A DNA stretch of 64,000 nt from Zhengitettix transpicula (taxonomy: Eukaryota; Arthropoda; Insecta; Orthoptera; Tetrigidae), in the NCBI GenBank assembly GCA_037074705.1, contig CM073591.1, forward strand, positions 10,491,087 through 10,555,086, given 5' to 3'. Positions within the stretch are counted from its first letter, which is position 1. Every line of letters starts with the position of its first letter. Shown piece by piece: positions 35,080 to 46,934 of this stretch. Position numbers and translations under genes: made by a program. The notes under the pieces were generated by a model. That model had not been told where the DNA came from. It did no database searches and saw only the letters and a program-made list of their open reading frames with translations.

Positions 35080-35880
35080 AGTAGTCAAGAAGTGATTTAT
35101 CATACCTATGCAAAGGGAGTGCTAATTTCATTAATACCTTTAGAGGAGCATTAAAACTCCTGATACAAATATTATCAAATACTCGGTATCGTAATGCAGT
35201 CAAAAATACACACACTATCTTAAGAAAGTTAATTATAATCCTAGTTCCATAAGCATGTGAAATTTGCTTCATGTTACTCAGAAGTGTAAAAAATGCTCCC
35301 GGTACCATTGAGAGTAAAGAACACTCACGATACATTATAAGAATCAAAATTATTTGCCACACTTTACTTACTTACTTTCTCCTTGGCTTGACAGCCCATG
35401 AAGGGCCTTGGCCTACCGAGACGGCTGCCAGACTGTCATCTTACATGGCACGTTCTGGATTTAGGAGCGACACCCGGTCAGTGTGTCGATTCTCCCACAG
35501 CCTTAACCCCAGTTTTCGTGACTAGGACGACCACAAACATCACTGCCCATGCCAGGATTCGAGCCTGCAATGATGCTGGTCACTACACCACAGCACTTTA
35601 GTGAGTAAAAAATGAGTCAAAATTACTTTGGATTCCTTGAGAGAGTTAAAAACACTCCAGTTGTGCTAATCAAAAAGTACTCGTTTAAGAAAGAGAATAA
35701 TTGTTCCTTTACATTAAGAGAGTCAAAAATAGTTCTCTTCTCTGAGAGAGTAACAAATACTCTCAGCACCTTAAGGTAGTCAAAGATACTCCCACTACTG
35801 TAAAAGAGTGAAAAATAGACCTTATACCTTAAGAGACAATAATATGCTACTTAGAGTAGTGCGAAAATTAGTTCCTGTAA
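35080..35880. repeat. Degenerate minisatellite interrupted by a SINE
   Basis: Irregularly spaced copies of a motif like GAGAGTCAAAAATACTC occur at about 40-50 bp on both sides of the 35365-35602 insertion, for example near 35200, 35300, 35640, 35720, 35785 and 35810. Copies are strongly diverged, so unit boundaries are approximate. Confidence 0.5.
35365..35602 (-). mobile_element. SINE insertion with tRNA-like end
   Basis: On the minus strand, a tRNA-like part (GTAGTGACCAGCATCATTG and GGCTCGAATCCTGGCATG, B-box-like) at the right end leads to a body with GGCCAAGGCCCTTCATGGG. The tail is an AAGTAAGTAAGTAAAG run. It sits inside the degenerate minisatellite. Confidence 0.6.
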
Positions 35881-37345
35881 TTTGGAATGTATTTAAAACA
35901 GCATCTGCACCTCTTTAGGTGATAGTGGTGTTATACAGATCCAGTATTTGTTTCATAAAGTATGTATTATCTTTACAAAATATGATAGAATTCACAGCAT
36001 GTTTTTAAGATTGTACGTGGAACACTCCTAGGGGCATAACTACAACTTAACCGGCATATAGGATATCATTATAAAACTCGGCAACTTCCATAACCATTGA
36101 TTCAGAACCAATACATGTTAATTTTATGTAACGACCCTATGTGAAAAGGGGTTGAAATAATGCACAAACACTAACCAAACCTTTTTTTTTCATGACTATA
36201 AGAAGTTGTGTTTGACATATATTTAGTTTCTCTAACTAGTTGTTTTTTTCTGGAAACCATGTAAGTTAATTCAGTTAAAATGAACTCTTTTTTCTTAAAC
36301 AAAATTGGTTGGTTCAAACTTTAGGGTATATGATCGTGTAGTACTTAAATTATGAACCAATTGACCCAGATTTACATTCACAGTTTGTTGTAAAATTAAA
36401 TAAATGTCCCTAATACAAAGACACTATTTCAGAATATTTACGTTAAATGTCTGTGTGTGCTGTAGTCACTGAACTCCTTAAATTGAGTATGATATTATTG
36501 TGTATATGTAGAAGATAAGTCACAGCCTGTAGCAGGAGTCAACGAGGAAGACGGGTGGCTCAGATTGAACTAGGGGAGGCAAGTTTTACGTTGCCATAAT
36601 GTGCACGGAGTAAACCCATGGAACAAGGTCAAGCTCTAGGCACTTATTGAATCTGATTGGCTGCATCTGTGCAGAAGGACACAAAACTCGGCTGCCATCA
36701 TCGTGCATTCTGCTCACTATAGTGTTCACTAAATCTTTTTGGGTAATGAAATCACTCTAAGAATGCACTGCTAGAATTTTCACAAACATAAATTTGATTG
36801 ATTTAATAATACAAAAGCAATTTGGGTTAATAATAACAGTTATTGCGTTAAATGTATCAAAAAATTATAAGTTACCAGTTTCCTTCAACTTTTTTTAAAG
36901 CATTGTTAGACATTTGTTTCTAATATTTCTGACTGAATCGTGCATCTCTGCTTATGAGATAAGTATGCGTCATGTAGCTCATGATTTACAAACTTCAGCA
37001 TATAACGGAGAATGAAACGTAGAAAATTAATATTGTGTTAGAGAACAAACAGCCTGATCAGGCTTGTAAATCAGGCTGAACGAAATACTCTGCCCTGCTT
37101 TGCAGTTTCTTCATTATTTAAGCTCGTGTGCTTTTTATCTAACTTAAATATGAAACTTGTGCAAAATAATAAAGCCACGGAGATCAGGAGGAGGACTTTC
37201 AGGATCACTGATTGTGTCCCTAGTTATTGGGTTTTCTTTTTCTACTCATGACTTTTTATATTACATTTTGGGCTTCAAGTATCAGTGTAATAATTAGATA
37301 AAATAGCTAAATATACACAAAATTGAGCAAATTTCACATTTGAGT
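35881..37345 (+). other. Spacer, nothing firm
   Basis: 36020-36160 loosely resembles the element at 4148-4975. The remainder is AT-rich with no exon recognised. Confidence 0.4.
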
Positions 37346-37349
37346 TTCT

Positions 37350-37485
37350 CTAATTGTGCTGTTGTGTCACTCCAGGCTCTCGTGTTTTTACCAATCACCT
37401 GACAAAAGGACCAAAGATCCCAGTAATGTTGTGTGTTATTTATATCATCACTTAATTTTGTCTTAATTTGGCTATTTCATCTAAT
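37350..37485 (+). repeat. Single arm of foldback family II
   Basis: Has CACTCCAGGCTCTCG, CACCTGACAAAAGGACC, GATCCCAGTAATGTTGTGTG and ATCACTTAATTTTGTC, the right-arm sequence of family II. No complementary left arm is present. Confidence 0.6.
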
Positions 37486-38395
37486 TATTTTATTTTATAC
37501 AGACGTATTATATTCTCGTTTATAAGTGTTATGAGAATATTTTTAAAAAATAAAAATTAAGTCTTGATATGTGATCAAACCAGGAATGTTTATTATGACT
37601 TCATAAAAATGTCTCATGTTTTTGTTACGTGTTTTATTCCTCATTTACACCAAGACTCTGTGATTACTGTAGATTAACAAAGTTTTGGCATCCAGTTTCT
37701 CACACCAAGTAATGTTACAGAAAGTAAATTGTTTGGCTGGTTTATTCATTTAAGAATGTTATTTAATTTGATAATGTGATATTCAAGTTGCTCGCCATCG
37801 TTAATTACGTTAATCCTAAGAAAAATGTGTGGCGTGAGCTAAAACTTACACAGATTCTAATATGAATAAATAAATTGCTATCCTTTTCTTCACTTTCAAA
37901 CGTGTGAAAAGTCCAAAAGCTTATTTGTGGATAACGTTACGGATTTACACATTTCTTACTTCACCACTACTTTAAGAGAGGAGAAAATTTAATATTGCAT
38001 TAAGCTGTAAAACTTGTATTCTATTCGTATAACGGTATTGAATTGTTTTCAGGTCCAAATTTTCTCGTCAGTTTGAAATTTGTCGAAAGTATTGAAAAAT
38101 TTTTAAACATCACTGTGTGTTAAACATTTTGTTCTTGTTGATAAATAAGACTAGTTGACAGTATTCTTATTTAAGAAATCATACTTATGCCCTTAAGTTT
38201 ATATTTTAGTTATTTATATCTGTATGGGGGAAAAAAAGGATTGAGAGTTTTCCTCTTATTGCTCCTCGCATTAACTTTTCTTATTAAAATTGTTATTGTA
38301 TATAAATATTAAGGTTTTATAGCTTTTAAAGAATCATCATAAAACTAGAGGCTTCTAAAGTAGAGAAGTGTGTAACATTGTGCTGTTGTTTGTAG

Positions 38396-38640
38396 GTCAC
38401 CTACAGTTCATCAGAAGTCGTAAAGGTAGGATCCAATTGGCCCACAAGGGATTTATTTATAGCTTAAATCGCAAGAGAGGCAAGATCATATATTGGAAGT
38501 GTGAAAAGTACGAAAAGGGTTGTCGTGTCTATTGTGCTACGCTTGATAATGCCGTGATTACCTTCAACACACGTCACAATCACTCTAAATGTTACGACAT
38601 AATTCAAAGGAGATCAATTATACCGAATGAAGTTATCTAA
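38396..38640 (+). CDS. mod(mdg4): mod(mdg4) alternative terminal exon E (FLYWCH)
   Basis: Phase-1 acceptor TTGTTTGTAG|GTCACC. Encodes 81 specific residues (351-residue isoform). One FLYWCH finger: GRIQLAHKGFIYSLNRKRG, YWKCEKYEKGCRVYC, then TRHNHSK. The aromatic position at the start is Ala-His rather than Leu-Tyr/Phe, so this copy is the most diverged of the five at the N-side. A 20-residue tail ends at TAA 38638. AATAAA at 38721. Confidence 0.9.
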
Positions 38641-39387
38641 ACTGAATGGTACTTCCTATTGTATCATTTTATTGTTAAAAGTATGAAGACCAAGAAGATT
38701 TCAAAATATGACGTGTGTGAAATAAAATTAAATCAATTTCTTAATGAAAAGGAAACAATACATCCCTTACTCTAAAAATTTTATGCACCCAAATAAACCT
38801 TTTTCTTTCACACATATTAAAGTCAAAAAAATCTTATTCTTGCAGAAGCCTTGTGAAAATTTAAAGTTGCAGATTATTATTATTTTTGTATCAGACCATA
38901 TTCTGTGTTACTGTTGTATTAAATAAAGTCTGGAATAGTATGGATGATATTTCACATTCACTAAGTGCATATTCAATTGAATCTGCAGTTTCTCCAATGT
39001 CTCATTACCGTCGATTTACCATAATGCCTTCATGCAGTTATTGTTCTTTCCACAACTCAAGGCAAATTAATGTCAGTTTTGTTGTATATTTTCAGAAATA
39101 AATTTATTTTCTATGTAATGTTTTTATTTTACTCCTGAATAAATTATATTCGTTTATTATACTTACTGTATTTCACGATAATGTGTATAATTGCACAAAA
39201 TTAAATACACTTGTAAAATAAGTCTTACATGTCATTTCAGGGACGTGTGTCAGGGGAGATTTTTTATGTGGCTTTTACAGTAAGGGATTTTATCTAATGT
39301 TTCTGATACATTCCCTGTCAATATTTAAAGTTTCCGAATTTTTGAAGGAAATTTAAGAAAGAAAATAGAAGAAGAAGGTGTAGACAG

Positions 39388-39388
39388 G

Positions 39389-39424
<36 letters not shown>
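39388..39424. repeat. (TA)n microsatellite
   Basis: TA run bordering the SINE unit. A shorter one at 39804-39824 borders its other side. Confidence 0.95.
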
Positions 39425-39433
<9 letters not shown>

Positions 39434-39803
39434 TGGGAGGATTGTGCTTTATGAGAATTCATATGCTCAGGCGAAGAATTACGCACATAGAAAAGCATAT
39501 GTTCAAAGCAGAGAGAAGGATGGAAGAAGAAGGAAAGACTGAAAACGTTTGACCCAGGCGGGACTTGAACCCACGTATTCTGCTCAGAACACAGACGCCT
39601 TAGCCATCTCGGCCACCGGGTCAAGTTCCTGCCTGACCAGGCAAATATAGACAGTCTTATTGTGGACAATTAGTAGTTTTAGTGAAGGAATGGATAGAGT
39701 AGAGGGAATGAAGTATTAGGAGCTTCCATTAATGAATTGGAACTAATTTGGTGACAAAGTCACATTCAAACTTGGATAGTGAGGAAGGATAGAAATAAAA
39801 TGG
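39425..39803 (-). mobile_element. tRNA-containing SINE-like unit (family a), copy 1
   Basis: Minus-strand unit with a 72-nt tRNA-like segment (next entry), a downstream body (TTTCAGTCTTTCC..., GCGTAATTCTTCGCC..., ATTTATTTCTA) and an upstream body shared with 49095-49243. It is inserted within TA repeats inside another repeat. The long frame 39325-39669 is an artefact of this unit. Confidence 0.75.
39551..39622 (-). pseudogene. tRNA-like sequence in SINE unit, anticodon TCT
   Basis: On the minus strand it folds as a full cloverleaf: acceptor GACCCGG/CTGGGTC, D arm GCC...GGC, anticodon arm TCTGT/GCAGA with loop GTTCTGA, and T arm GTGGG-TTCAAGT-CCCGC. The loop gives TCT (Arg). It is embedded in a repeated unit whose other copy reads ACT, so I treat it as SINE-associated rather than a working tRNA gene. 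Confidence 0.65.
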
Positions 39804-40116
39804 ATATATATATATATATATATAGGGTAATCCACGTGGTGACAACTCCCCTCTTATAGCATAGGAAAGGGACTGAAAGTGGGGATGTGGAAAGGTTGAG
39901 CAAGGTAGCCAAGAGTTGTCTAGGGCTCCCAAGCTGTAGTTTATTGTATCCTACCCGGAAATTTGCAGGGAAACCCCTAAAAAAAAGCCTGTATCAGGTA
40001 GGTTGGGTATTTGGTACTTGTCCTACACCCTTCCGATGGCGTGAGAGGGGTTTGCTGTAGGGATACAGCATTTCCTTCTCCATGCCTCAACCAATTTAGG
40101 AGGCAGCTGGCCGAAT

Positions 40117-41174
40117 ACTTACTTTTACCACCCAAATTAGGATTACTAGAATGTTTCAGACTAAATTCCTTTGTCCTTATGAATTGCCCACAGCACCACT
40201 TTATCAGAGAATAGTATGCCATTAATTATTGCTGGGTAGAATGGAAAAGATGATTGTGCATTAAACACGGAGCACACAGTTCAGATTTTTCGAAGAAAAT
40301 TTCAAATAAGCTATTATCTTGTTCGTTCCGAAGACTTTCTCAGTGAATTTGCTGTAGAATAATTCTCTGGTTTCCAAAGTACAACGTTTCATCGAAATAA
40401 TCTGCTACCAGAAGACTACGATGTCTGGTCGGAAACCTTAGAGAACTCTTGTGAAAGCTATTCTCTTCTTCATCATGTGGGACACAAGCTACTAATGACA
40501 CAAAGGCAAATGGTAATTGATAATTATTTCCATTATTAAGGAAAGTAAACTAAGCATATAGCAAAAATAGTACAAATTGACAAAAACAGAAAAATGATAA
40601 GTTCATTACTATTAAAAAGCCTGCTTTGCCTCCACAGATCTACGTACAATCAAGGTTAGAGAGCAAACAGCATTATTACTATTTACATTTTGTTCTCGAT
40701 ACTTGCTGACCAAGCTCGTGTCCTGTAACCACCTTGGTGAAATGTTTCAAATACATAACACACATTAATATGGTTTCTCACATGTCTCTGCTACATTTAA
40801 TATATTTTAGTGAGTTACAAGGAAGAAAAGGACTACATTTTAAAGTCCACATACATCGGCTCTATTTGGCTTCAATTTTTTTATATAATCAGCACTCAAT
40901 GGATCACTGCACACCTTTTACCTATTATAATATTTAATGTGTGTTATATTTAAACCTATGAAAAAATTGACCTGAAGTAAAGACCATCCCAACCTTTGAC
41001 AAAGTGCTACATTAAGATTGAAATGTTTCCAATAGTTCATTTCTTAGTTATCCAATTGTTTATGACCTGTAATTATGCTCACTTTTTTCATATTATTTAT
41101 CTTTGATCTGTGTTCAGATCAGCCACAATATTTTTCTCTCTCTGAAATTAAAATCTAATACATATTGTGCTAAA
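40117..41174 (+). other. Spacer, nothing firm
   Basis: AT-rich. Around 40320-40450 lies GTACAACGTTTCATCGAAAT...AGACTACGATG, probably a decayed family I foldback. No exon recognised. Confidence 0.4.
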
Positions 41175-41450
41175 ATCTAAAATAGCCAAATAAGACAAAA
41201 TGAAGTGATAATATAAATACTACACAATTTTTTAGAAATCCTGAGTAGATTAAAAACGTGAAAACCCTGAGTACGATGCAAATGCGCAATCCAAGTGACG
41301 AACTCGAAAGCCAACTGACTAGTGCAGTTGTGTCTCTCTAGTTTCTTGCGTTTTTTCCAGCACCTGAAGAAAGGAACAAGGCTTCCAGAAACATTGTGTG
41401 GTATTTATATTATCACTTCATTTTGTCTTATTTGGCTATCTTTCTTATTA
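41175..41450. repeat. Foldback element, family II
   Basis: AATAGCCAAATAAGACAAAA and AGTGATAATATAAATAC on the left pair with GTATTTATATTATCACTTC and GTCTTATTTGGCTATC on the right. The centre carries CTGACTAGTGCAGTTGTGTC. Confidence 0.8.
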
Positions 41451-41774
41451 TTGAAGTAACAAATTATTGAGAACAATAAACTTGGTAAAAAGGATAATAG
41501 AGGGTGAATGTATAGTCTGAACTCTCGTGAAGACGTAAACTTACTATGTTCGGCCTAGATTTTAACAGAGAGCATCTTGGCTTTCAACATCCAAATGATC
41601 TTACAGCGTTTCTTTTTCTTGTTCTCACCTGTGTGTCTACTGTTTTTCCTTGTTAATCCTCGGTCTTCCTTTCTGTTCTTTAATGCTTTTTATATTCAAC
41701 CGCATCAACAGCTATGATCATTAACAACTTTGTATAGTTTTTGCATTTCACAAGTCTGGGAACTAACTTTGGGA

Positions 41775-41869
41775 GGGTTCACAGTATGGGAAGAAACGTG
41801 CCCTTACCAGGATTCGAACCCAGGACCCCTGTGATGTGAGGAAGTGATGTTGACCACTACACCACACCT
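41775..41869 (-). mobile_element. tRNA-derived SINE fragment (family b)
   Basis: Minus strand reads GTGTGGTGTAGTGGTCAAC (A-box-like TAGTGGTCA), then GGTCCTGGGTTCGAATCCTG (B box), then GTAAGGGCACG. It abuts the foldback element at 41871. Confidence 0.7.
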
Positions 41870-41870
41870 T

Positions 41871-42045
41871 TCTGTTTTATGTTCTTCTTCAGTGATGTTT
41901 CAACAACTGGCACCATCATCATCTTCAGACTTATCAATTCATCAGTAAGATGACGGTGCCAGTTGTTGAAATGTCACTGACACAACTTAGTTGGAAACCA
42001 AAGAGAAATACATTCATGCAGTTCACCGGGAAAAACCTCGAACCT
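41871..42045. repeat. Foldback element, family I
   Basis: TCAGTGATGTTTCAACAACT and GGCACCATCATC pair with GATGACGGTGCC and AGTTGTTGAAATGTCACTGA. The tail is TTCACCGGGAAAAACCT. Confidence 0.8.
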
Positions 42046-42324
42046 TAATACTTATAATAATATTACATCACCATTATCCAACAAAGTTAAAAACTAGATA
42101 TTGCAAACTGTTGACTATTTGGAATCAACTTTTTACTGTTAGTAATATATTGTGTTGTTATTTGTGCTAATACATTGCAAACAAAATTAAAGCATCCACA
42201 ATTTTTTTTCTATATTTGGTTTTGGAGAACTGATAATGGTAAGATTTTTTTTTTTTTAATGATTTTCAGTTAAACTACCTACGCACCTATCCCCCTATAG
42301 TAATGCATTATATTCTGTTTACAG

Positions 42325-42569
42325 TGAACTCCGTCGACTTAGCAAATTGTTCAATGTGTGGATATTGTGGGAAGATGATGCGCAAGACGAGCTTGAAGAG
42401 ACACTTTAAAGACTGTCATATGCCGAGTGAAATTAGGCATTGTCAGTTTTGTAAGAAAGTATTTCGTTCAGTCAACAGTTTGCAGAATCACCTTTCCCTT
42501 TATCACAGATCTGAGTACAAGACGAAACTACCCAAGCAAAAAGAAAACAAAGTTATGCACGATGTGTAG
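42325..42569 (+). CDS. mod(mdg4): mod(mdg4) alternative terminal exon F (two C2H2 fingers)
   Basis: Phase-1 acceptor CTGTTTACAG|TGAAC; the split codon becomes GTG (Val), whereas all other alternative exons give Gly. Encodes 81 specific residues (351-residue isoform). Finger 1 reads CSMCGYCGKMMRKTSLKRHF then KDCH (C-x2-C with a slightly short 11-residue spacer). Finger 2, CQFCKKVFRSVNSLQNH then LSLYH, is C-x2-C-x12-H-x4-H. A basic KTKLPKQKENK tail follows. This paired-finger layout is that of Lola-type C-termini. C2H2 fingers usually bind DNA. Stop at 42567; AATAAA at 42662. Confidence 0.88.
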
Positions 42570-42850
42570 GTTTTCCTGAGGACCACTTTCTGAAACTGTA
42601 CAAATTTTACATTGTAATAAGTCTTTAATGGTAATGTAACATTCTTTTCTATGTAAAAAATAATAAATATTTGAAACATACAATTGCTTGTTTATCAAAA
42701 TTGTATCTCCTTTTTATATTTTGTAGTTTTGAAATTTTGACGACAATGGTGTGACAACTCTTGAAAATACACTTTTTGGCAACTCAGTCATAGTTAGCTT
42801 TAAGAAGAGTTAAGATATGAAGAAAATAGTAATACAGGAAATGAGCAAGG

Positions 42851-43351
42851 AAGCCTGCGAGAGGATTCTCTCACAGGTGAACCTTCCCAGAGAGCTCTGG
42901 CGGGGGCTACCTTTGGGGATGCCTTCACAACTCTCTGGTTTTTTAAACTAAGGTTCCCACATGCCGAGGCACCTCAGTCTGCTTTGAGAGGTGTATGTTC
43001 CGGGGTCGCAGACCTTGGGTATACGGTAAGAGTTGTCCGCTATTCCTATTGGAATAGTCGGCCAGCTGCCTCCTAAACCGGTCAAGGCACGGCGAGGGAA
43101 AGCTGCGACCCCACAGTTAACCCCTCTCCCACCATCGGAAGGGCGTGGGACAATACCAAACACCTGACCTACCTGATGCAGGTTTTATAGGGTTTTCCCT
43201 GCATTTCTTTAGGCGAATCCTTAAACAATAGCCCGGGGGCCCTAATTAACCCTTGGCTACCTTCCTCCACCCTTCCGCATCCCCCCTTTCCTATGCTATA
43301 AGAGGGGAGTTGCCACTATGTGGATTACCCTATACATAGCCTGTCTACATC
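42851..43351 (-). repeat. Dispersed ~500-550 bp repeat, copy 5
   Basis: Reverse-oriented unit from AAGCCTGCGAGAGGATTCTC to GGATTACCCTATACATAGCC and TGTCTACA, followed by a C homopolymer (from about 43354). The frame at 42948-43163 is inside it. Confidence 0.85.
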
Positions 43352-44675
43352 ACCCCCCCCCCCCCCCAAATGGAAATGAGAAAAAATAAATGTTATGATA
43401 AAAGGTAATTTTGCAGCCAACAAATCTGCAAATTATTTAACTTTATCTTTGATATGTAAATATTTTTTGAAAATAATGTTCTCTTAAGATTGTGATAATT
43501 GTGTGCCATAATCTGAATTAATTTTTACTTCTACTAGAAGTAATTACATTAACAGCGTAGAAAATGCTGATTAATCCATCACTATTTTATCATTTGGAAG
43601 TTTGAACCTCTATGACGGAGGCCTTTCTATAAATTTTCATTTCAACATTTCCCATTCGTGTTTGGTAGAGTGAACACACAAAAATGTCTGACATCTGATT
43701 TGCACTGGCTGACTAGAAATAACTACAATTTGTTAAATCATTTAAATATTCTCTGGTTTTTTTAAAAAAATTTCTTAACTATTGTCATTTGATATGTTTT
43801 CCCTGTCAAAAATGAATGGGTTTTGTGATGAAAATGTCTGTTATAAAAACCATAAATATTTTGAACCTTTTTCACACATCTGTTTTGATTTTGTGAGTCG
43901 TGTATCTGCACAGCACAACCAAGTCGATGCTCACATTGAAAATATTTCATTTGGATGTACAAAACATTACTAACAATTTTGCATCTTTTGAGTGTATTCA
44001 ACGAATTAATTATTTACAAAGAACACGTCACATATGTCTTTATCAAAATAGAAAAGTTCTTTCATTGATGAGGAAGGTTAATATTATTTATACCACTTTA
44101 AATTTATAGTTTATAAGACATCAATAAAAATAACATACAGTGACGTCATTATCATCTGTCGAGATGGAAGAAAATGGTGGTGTACACAACATTGACAGTT
44201 CAATCTCTAAATACAACCCATTTAAATTGTATTGACTATATTTTTCTTCTATTTCTTGAGATTATAACAGTAAAGCATTGTCGAAGGTTACATTGTTTTT
44301 ATTATTGACTTTTATATAAAAAAAATACATTTATGATAAAACACAAATTGTGGCTGTAAATTAAGGCCACTTTCCTGATCAACTCAACATACAGTCTTTA
44401 TTACCACCAGCTTTAACTTTACTGTGAATTTTGTTATAAAGATTAATTCATACACGAGGTCCATCCCAAGTGTGAAAAAAAAATACAGCTTACATGTGGC
44501 ATACTACATTAAAACTCAAATCACAGGCCAAGAGGTTAATTTAAATACTGGGAACAAGTGTTTTTGAATAGTTAACATACATTATTTCTAAGGTAGTATT
44601 TAATTGTAGCTTGTAAATGGTTCCTTGTGAGATGACAGAATTGTTGTGCGTTGTAAATAACTCAATTCTGCTTAC
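43352..44675 (+). other. Spacer, nothing firm
   Basis: Overlapping short frames on both strands at 43762-44109 were checked for FLYWCH residues and rejected. The rest is AT-rich. Confidence 0.4.
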
Positions 44676-44766
44676 CTGTAGTGTAGTGGTCAGCGTAACT
44701 GCCTCGCATAACAGAGGTTCCGGTTTTGAATCCCGGTGAGGGTGTTTTGTGTCTGTTTCCATACTG
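44676..44766 (+). mobile_element. tRNA-derived SINE fragment (family b)
   Basis: GTAGTGTAGTGGTCAGCG (A-box-like), CCTCGCATAACAGAGG (anticodon-arm-like), GGTTTTGAATCCCGG (B-box-like), then GTGAGGGTG. Sense-strand copy of the family at 30180 and 41775. Confidence 0.7.
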
Positions 44767-46054
44767 ATAAATTCCTACTAATTAGTTTTCCAACAAGCTA
44801 AATGTAACATTTGTACAAAGTCGCTACTGACCCAAAGTTGATCTGAGTATAAATAAAAAAGAATCCTTTGTTTTTATCCTATATTTTCTCAACCTTTATT
44901 TACCAATGCTTCACTTATTCTGTGAAGGATTATTGTGCTACTTAGAAATGTAACTGCTGACTTGCATGACAATCTGGATTTTGGTTAAGCACATGGCCTC
45001 TGCATGCCAATTTTTCCTAGCGCATCTTTGTTGTTGTTGTTGCAATGTGGATAAAAAGCGGTCCTTGTCCTTTCGTTTTGACTTTATCAGTAAATACCCA
45101 TTACAAAAATCCACAGCAGCACCTCATTAGGTAATTTTGACAAATGATCGCCACAATTACTGAAATTGCTTATTAGAAACTTTGTTAAAAATATTAATTT
45201 AACATTATTGTGACAGCCATAGCACTCCTCAGATTTTAACTCTGTTTATATAACCAGGAGACGTAATCCGACCGACTGTCTTAAGAGCAGATGACAGAAT
45301 GGTTGCGTTTATTTTACTGTGTTATAAATTACGGTAAACGGTACTACTCCGGCATCAAATATACTATCTCACATGTTAATATTGTACATTAACACAGAAA
45401 ACCTCAAATAATTGGAGATCTCTTAACAGATTTAGAAAGCTATATTTATTACAATAATAAAATCTGAAGCTATAAGAAGAATGAAAATAATATAGTATGA
45501 ATTTTAAGAGAGGAGCGTTGTTAATATTTAAAGGTAGGTCACTGTTTTATTTTGTTTTCTTGCATGCAGATAATTTATATTTGCTAACAGGCATAAATAT
45601 GTAGAATTTTTTTTTTTTTGAATTGTGATATTTAATTAGATGTGCCCTTGTTAATTGATGCTGTTGTCTTAGTTGAATTCTGATGTGTTCCTGTTAGTGC
45701 AATGAATGAAATTAATTACTTTTGTTAATCAAGTTTCACTTCAACGACATTAAAGTTGGGGGGGGGGGGGGGGTTGGTATACTCAAAAAATATTTGGCAG
45801 GTTCAACTTATGAAATGTTAAAGTTGTGAATAAAAAGAATCATTCACTATCAAATAAAAATGCTAGAACAGTAATACTTTAAGAAAAACCAAGATCTAAT
45901 ACAGTAAAATTGCATTAAATTGTTATTAAACATAAATTCGAATTCAGGTTTAATAGTAGAACTTACTTGGTCTAGAAAGTGGTGGGGTTAGTTTTGAAGT
46001 TGTCATGTATTTGACACTGGGTCTTGTGAAAGTAGCAATGGTTTTGTAATACTG

Positions 46055-46057
<3 letters not shown>
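44767..46057 (+). other. Spacer with G homopolymer
   Basis: AT-rich; a run of about 16 G near 45758. No exon recognised. Confidence 0.4.

Positions 46058-46145
<88 letters not shown>
46058..46145. repeat. (AT)n microsatellite, about 88 bp
   Basis: The longest dinucleotide run in the window. Two minus-strand Ile-Tyr frames derive from it. Confidence 0.97.
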
Positions 46146-46150
<5 letters not shown>

Positions 46151-46494
46151 TATATATTCCATTCACAATATTATTCTACCTTAAGGATACTTCTCTCATA
46201 TGCTCCATTGTTTAAATACCAGAACATGAAACTGCCTATAATTTTCAGCAATACCATGTTTATATTTGAGGGCGAAGTTTGCAAACTGTGTCATTGTTTC
46301 AGTATTACTCTGTCTGACATTGCTTCTGTGTGCAATGAAGGCCTTTTATCAACATTTCTCTCTGTTTATCAGAAAGTTGTCAGTTAGTCTGAAATTGTTC
46401 AGTTATTTTTAATAACTGTGTGACAATTTGTTCATTAAGCAGGAATTACTTTTTTGTTTATGTGTACCTCGATTGAATTAGGTAAAGAAGTAGT

Positions 46495-46585
46495 CCAATA
46501 ACACTAATAAAACTAAGTGATAAAAATAAAAACAACACATCATTTCTGCAGTCTTTGTTGCTTTTGTCAGGTGATTAAAAATGGA
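46495..46585 (-). repeat. Single arm of foldback family II
   Basis: Contains CAACACATCATTTCTGCAGT, TTTGTTGCTTTTGTCAGGTG and AAGTGATAAAAATAAA, the left-arm order of family II (compare 59235-59330). No right arm follows. Confidence 0.5.
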
Positions 46586-46934
46586 GGATTGTCAGATTAT
46601 ACTTGAGATGAATGCCGTGCACTTAGGACTGTGTGGCATGATGCGGTTGTAAAGACTAAGTAATTTTGATACAAATAATATCAACTGAAAATGGCTTATG
46701 TTAAAGCTGAAAACACCTTATTTCTTATATTATTGGAGGACTGAATAAAGGTTTTTAATTTATCCTTCATTAATATTGATTTCATTTGCCTAACATTTTT
46801 TTAATGTGACAACCCCCCTCCCCAATCCTTTGTGCACAGTCAACCAAAACGAAGATAGAACATTATTTATTAAGTAGCTCATATATAGTGTTACTGTTTC
46901 TTACAGATTCAATTAATTGCTTCTTTAATTTCAG

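Larger units (their letters stand above)
39378..40116 (+). repeat. Dispersed ~500-550 bp repeat, copy 4, split by SINE
   Basis: The left edge GTGTAGACAGGCTATATATA (39378) is separated from GGGTAATCCACGTGGTGAC (39826) by a TA run, a tRNA-type SINE unit and another TA run. The repeat then continues to about 40116 and is truncated after GGCAGCTGGCCGAATAC. Confidence 0.75.

Noticed and set aside
39551..39622. Functional tRNA-Arg(TCT) gene
   Set aside because: Although the cloverleaf is intact, it is part of a dispersed unit with conserved non-tRNA flanks and the second copy has a different anticodon, so a SINE-associated sequence is more likely.
39325..39669. 114-codon minus-strand frame with NLTRWPRWLRRLC
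   Set aside because: It is the translation of the tRNA-like SINE unit; the same peptide occurs at 49197-49475 for the same reason.
43762..44001. Minus-strand frame with KYFQCEHRLGC and HFHHK, vaguely like FLYWCH, as a possible antisense mod(mdg4) exon
   Set aside because: The Trp of YW is Phe, the G(Y/F).Y block and the H.H spacing do not fit, and no phase-1 acceptor leads into it. An equally long plus-strand frame overlaps it. A profile search would settle it.
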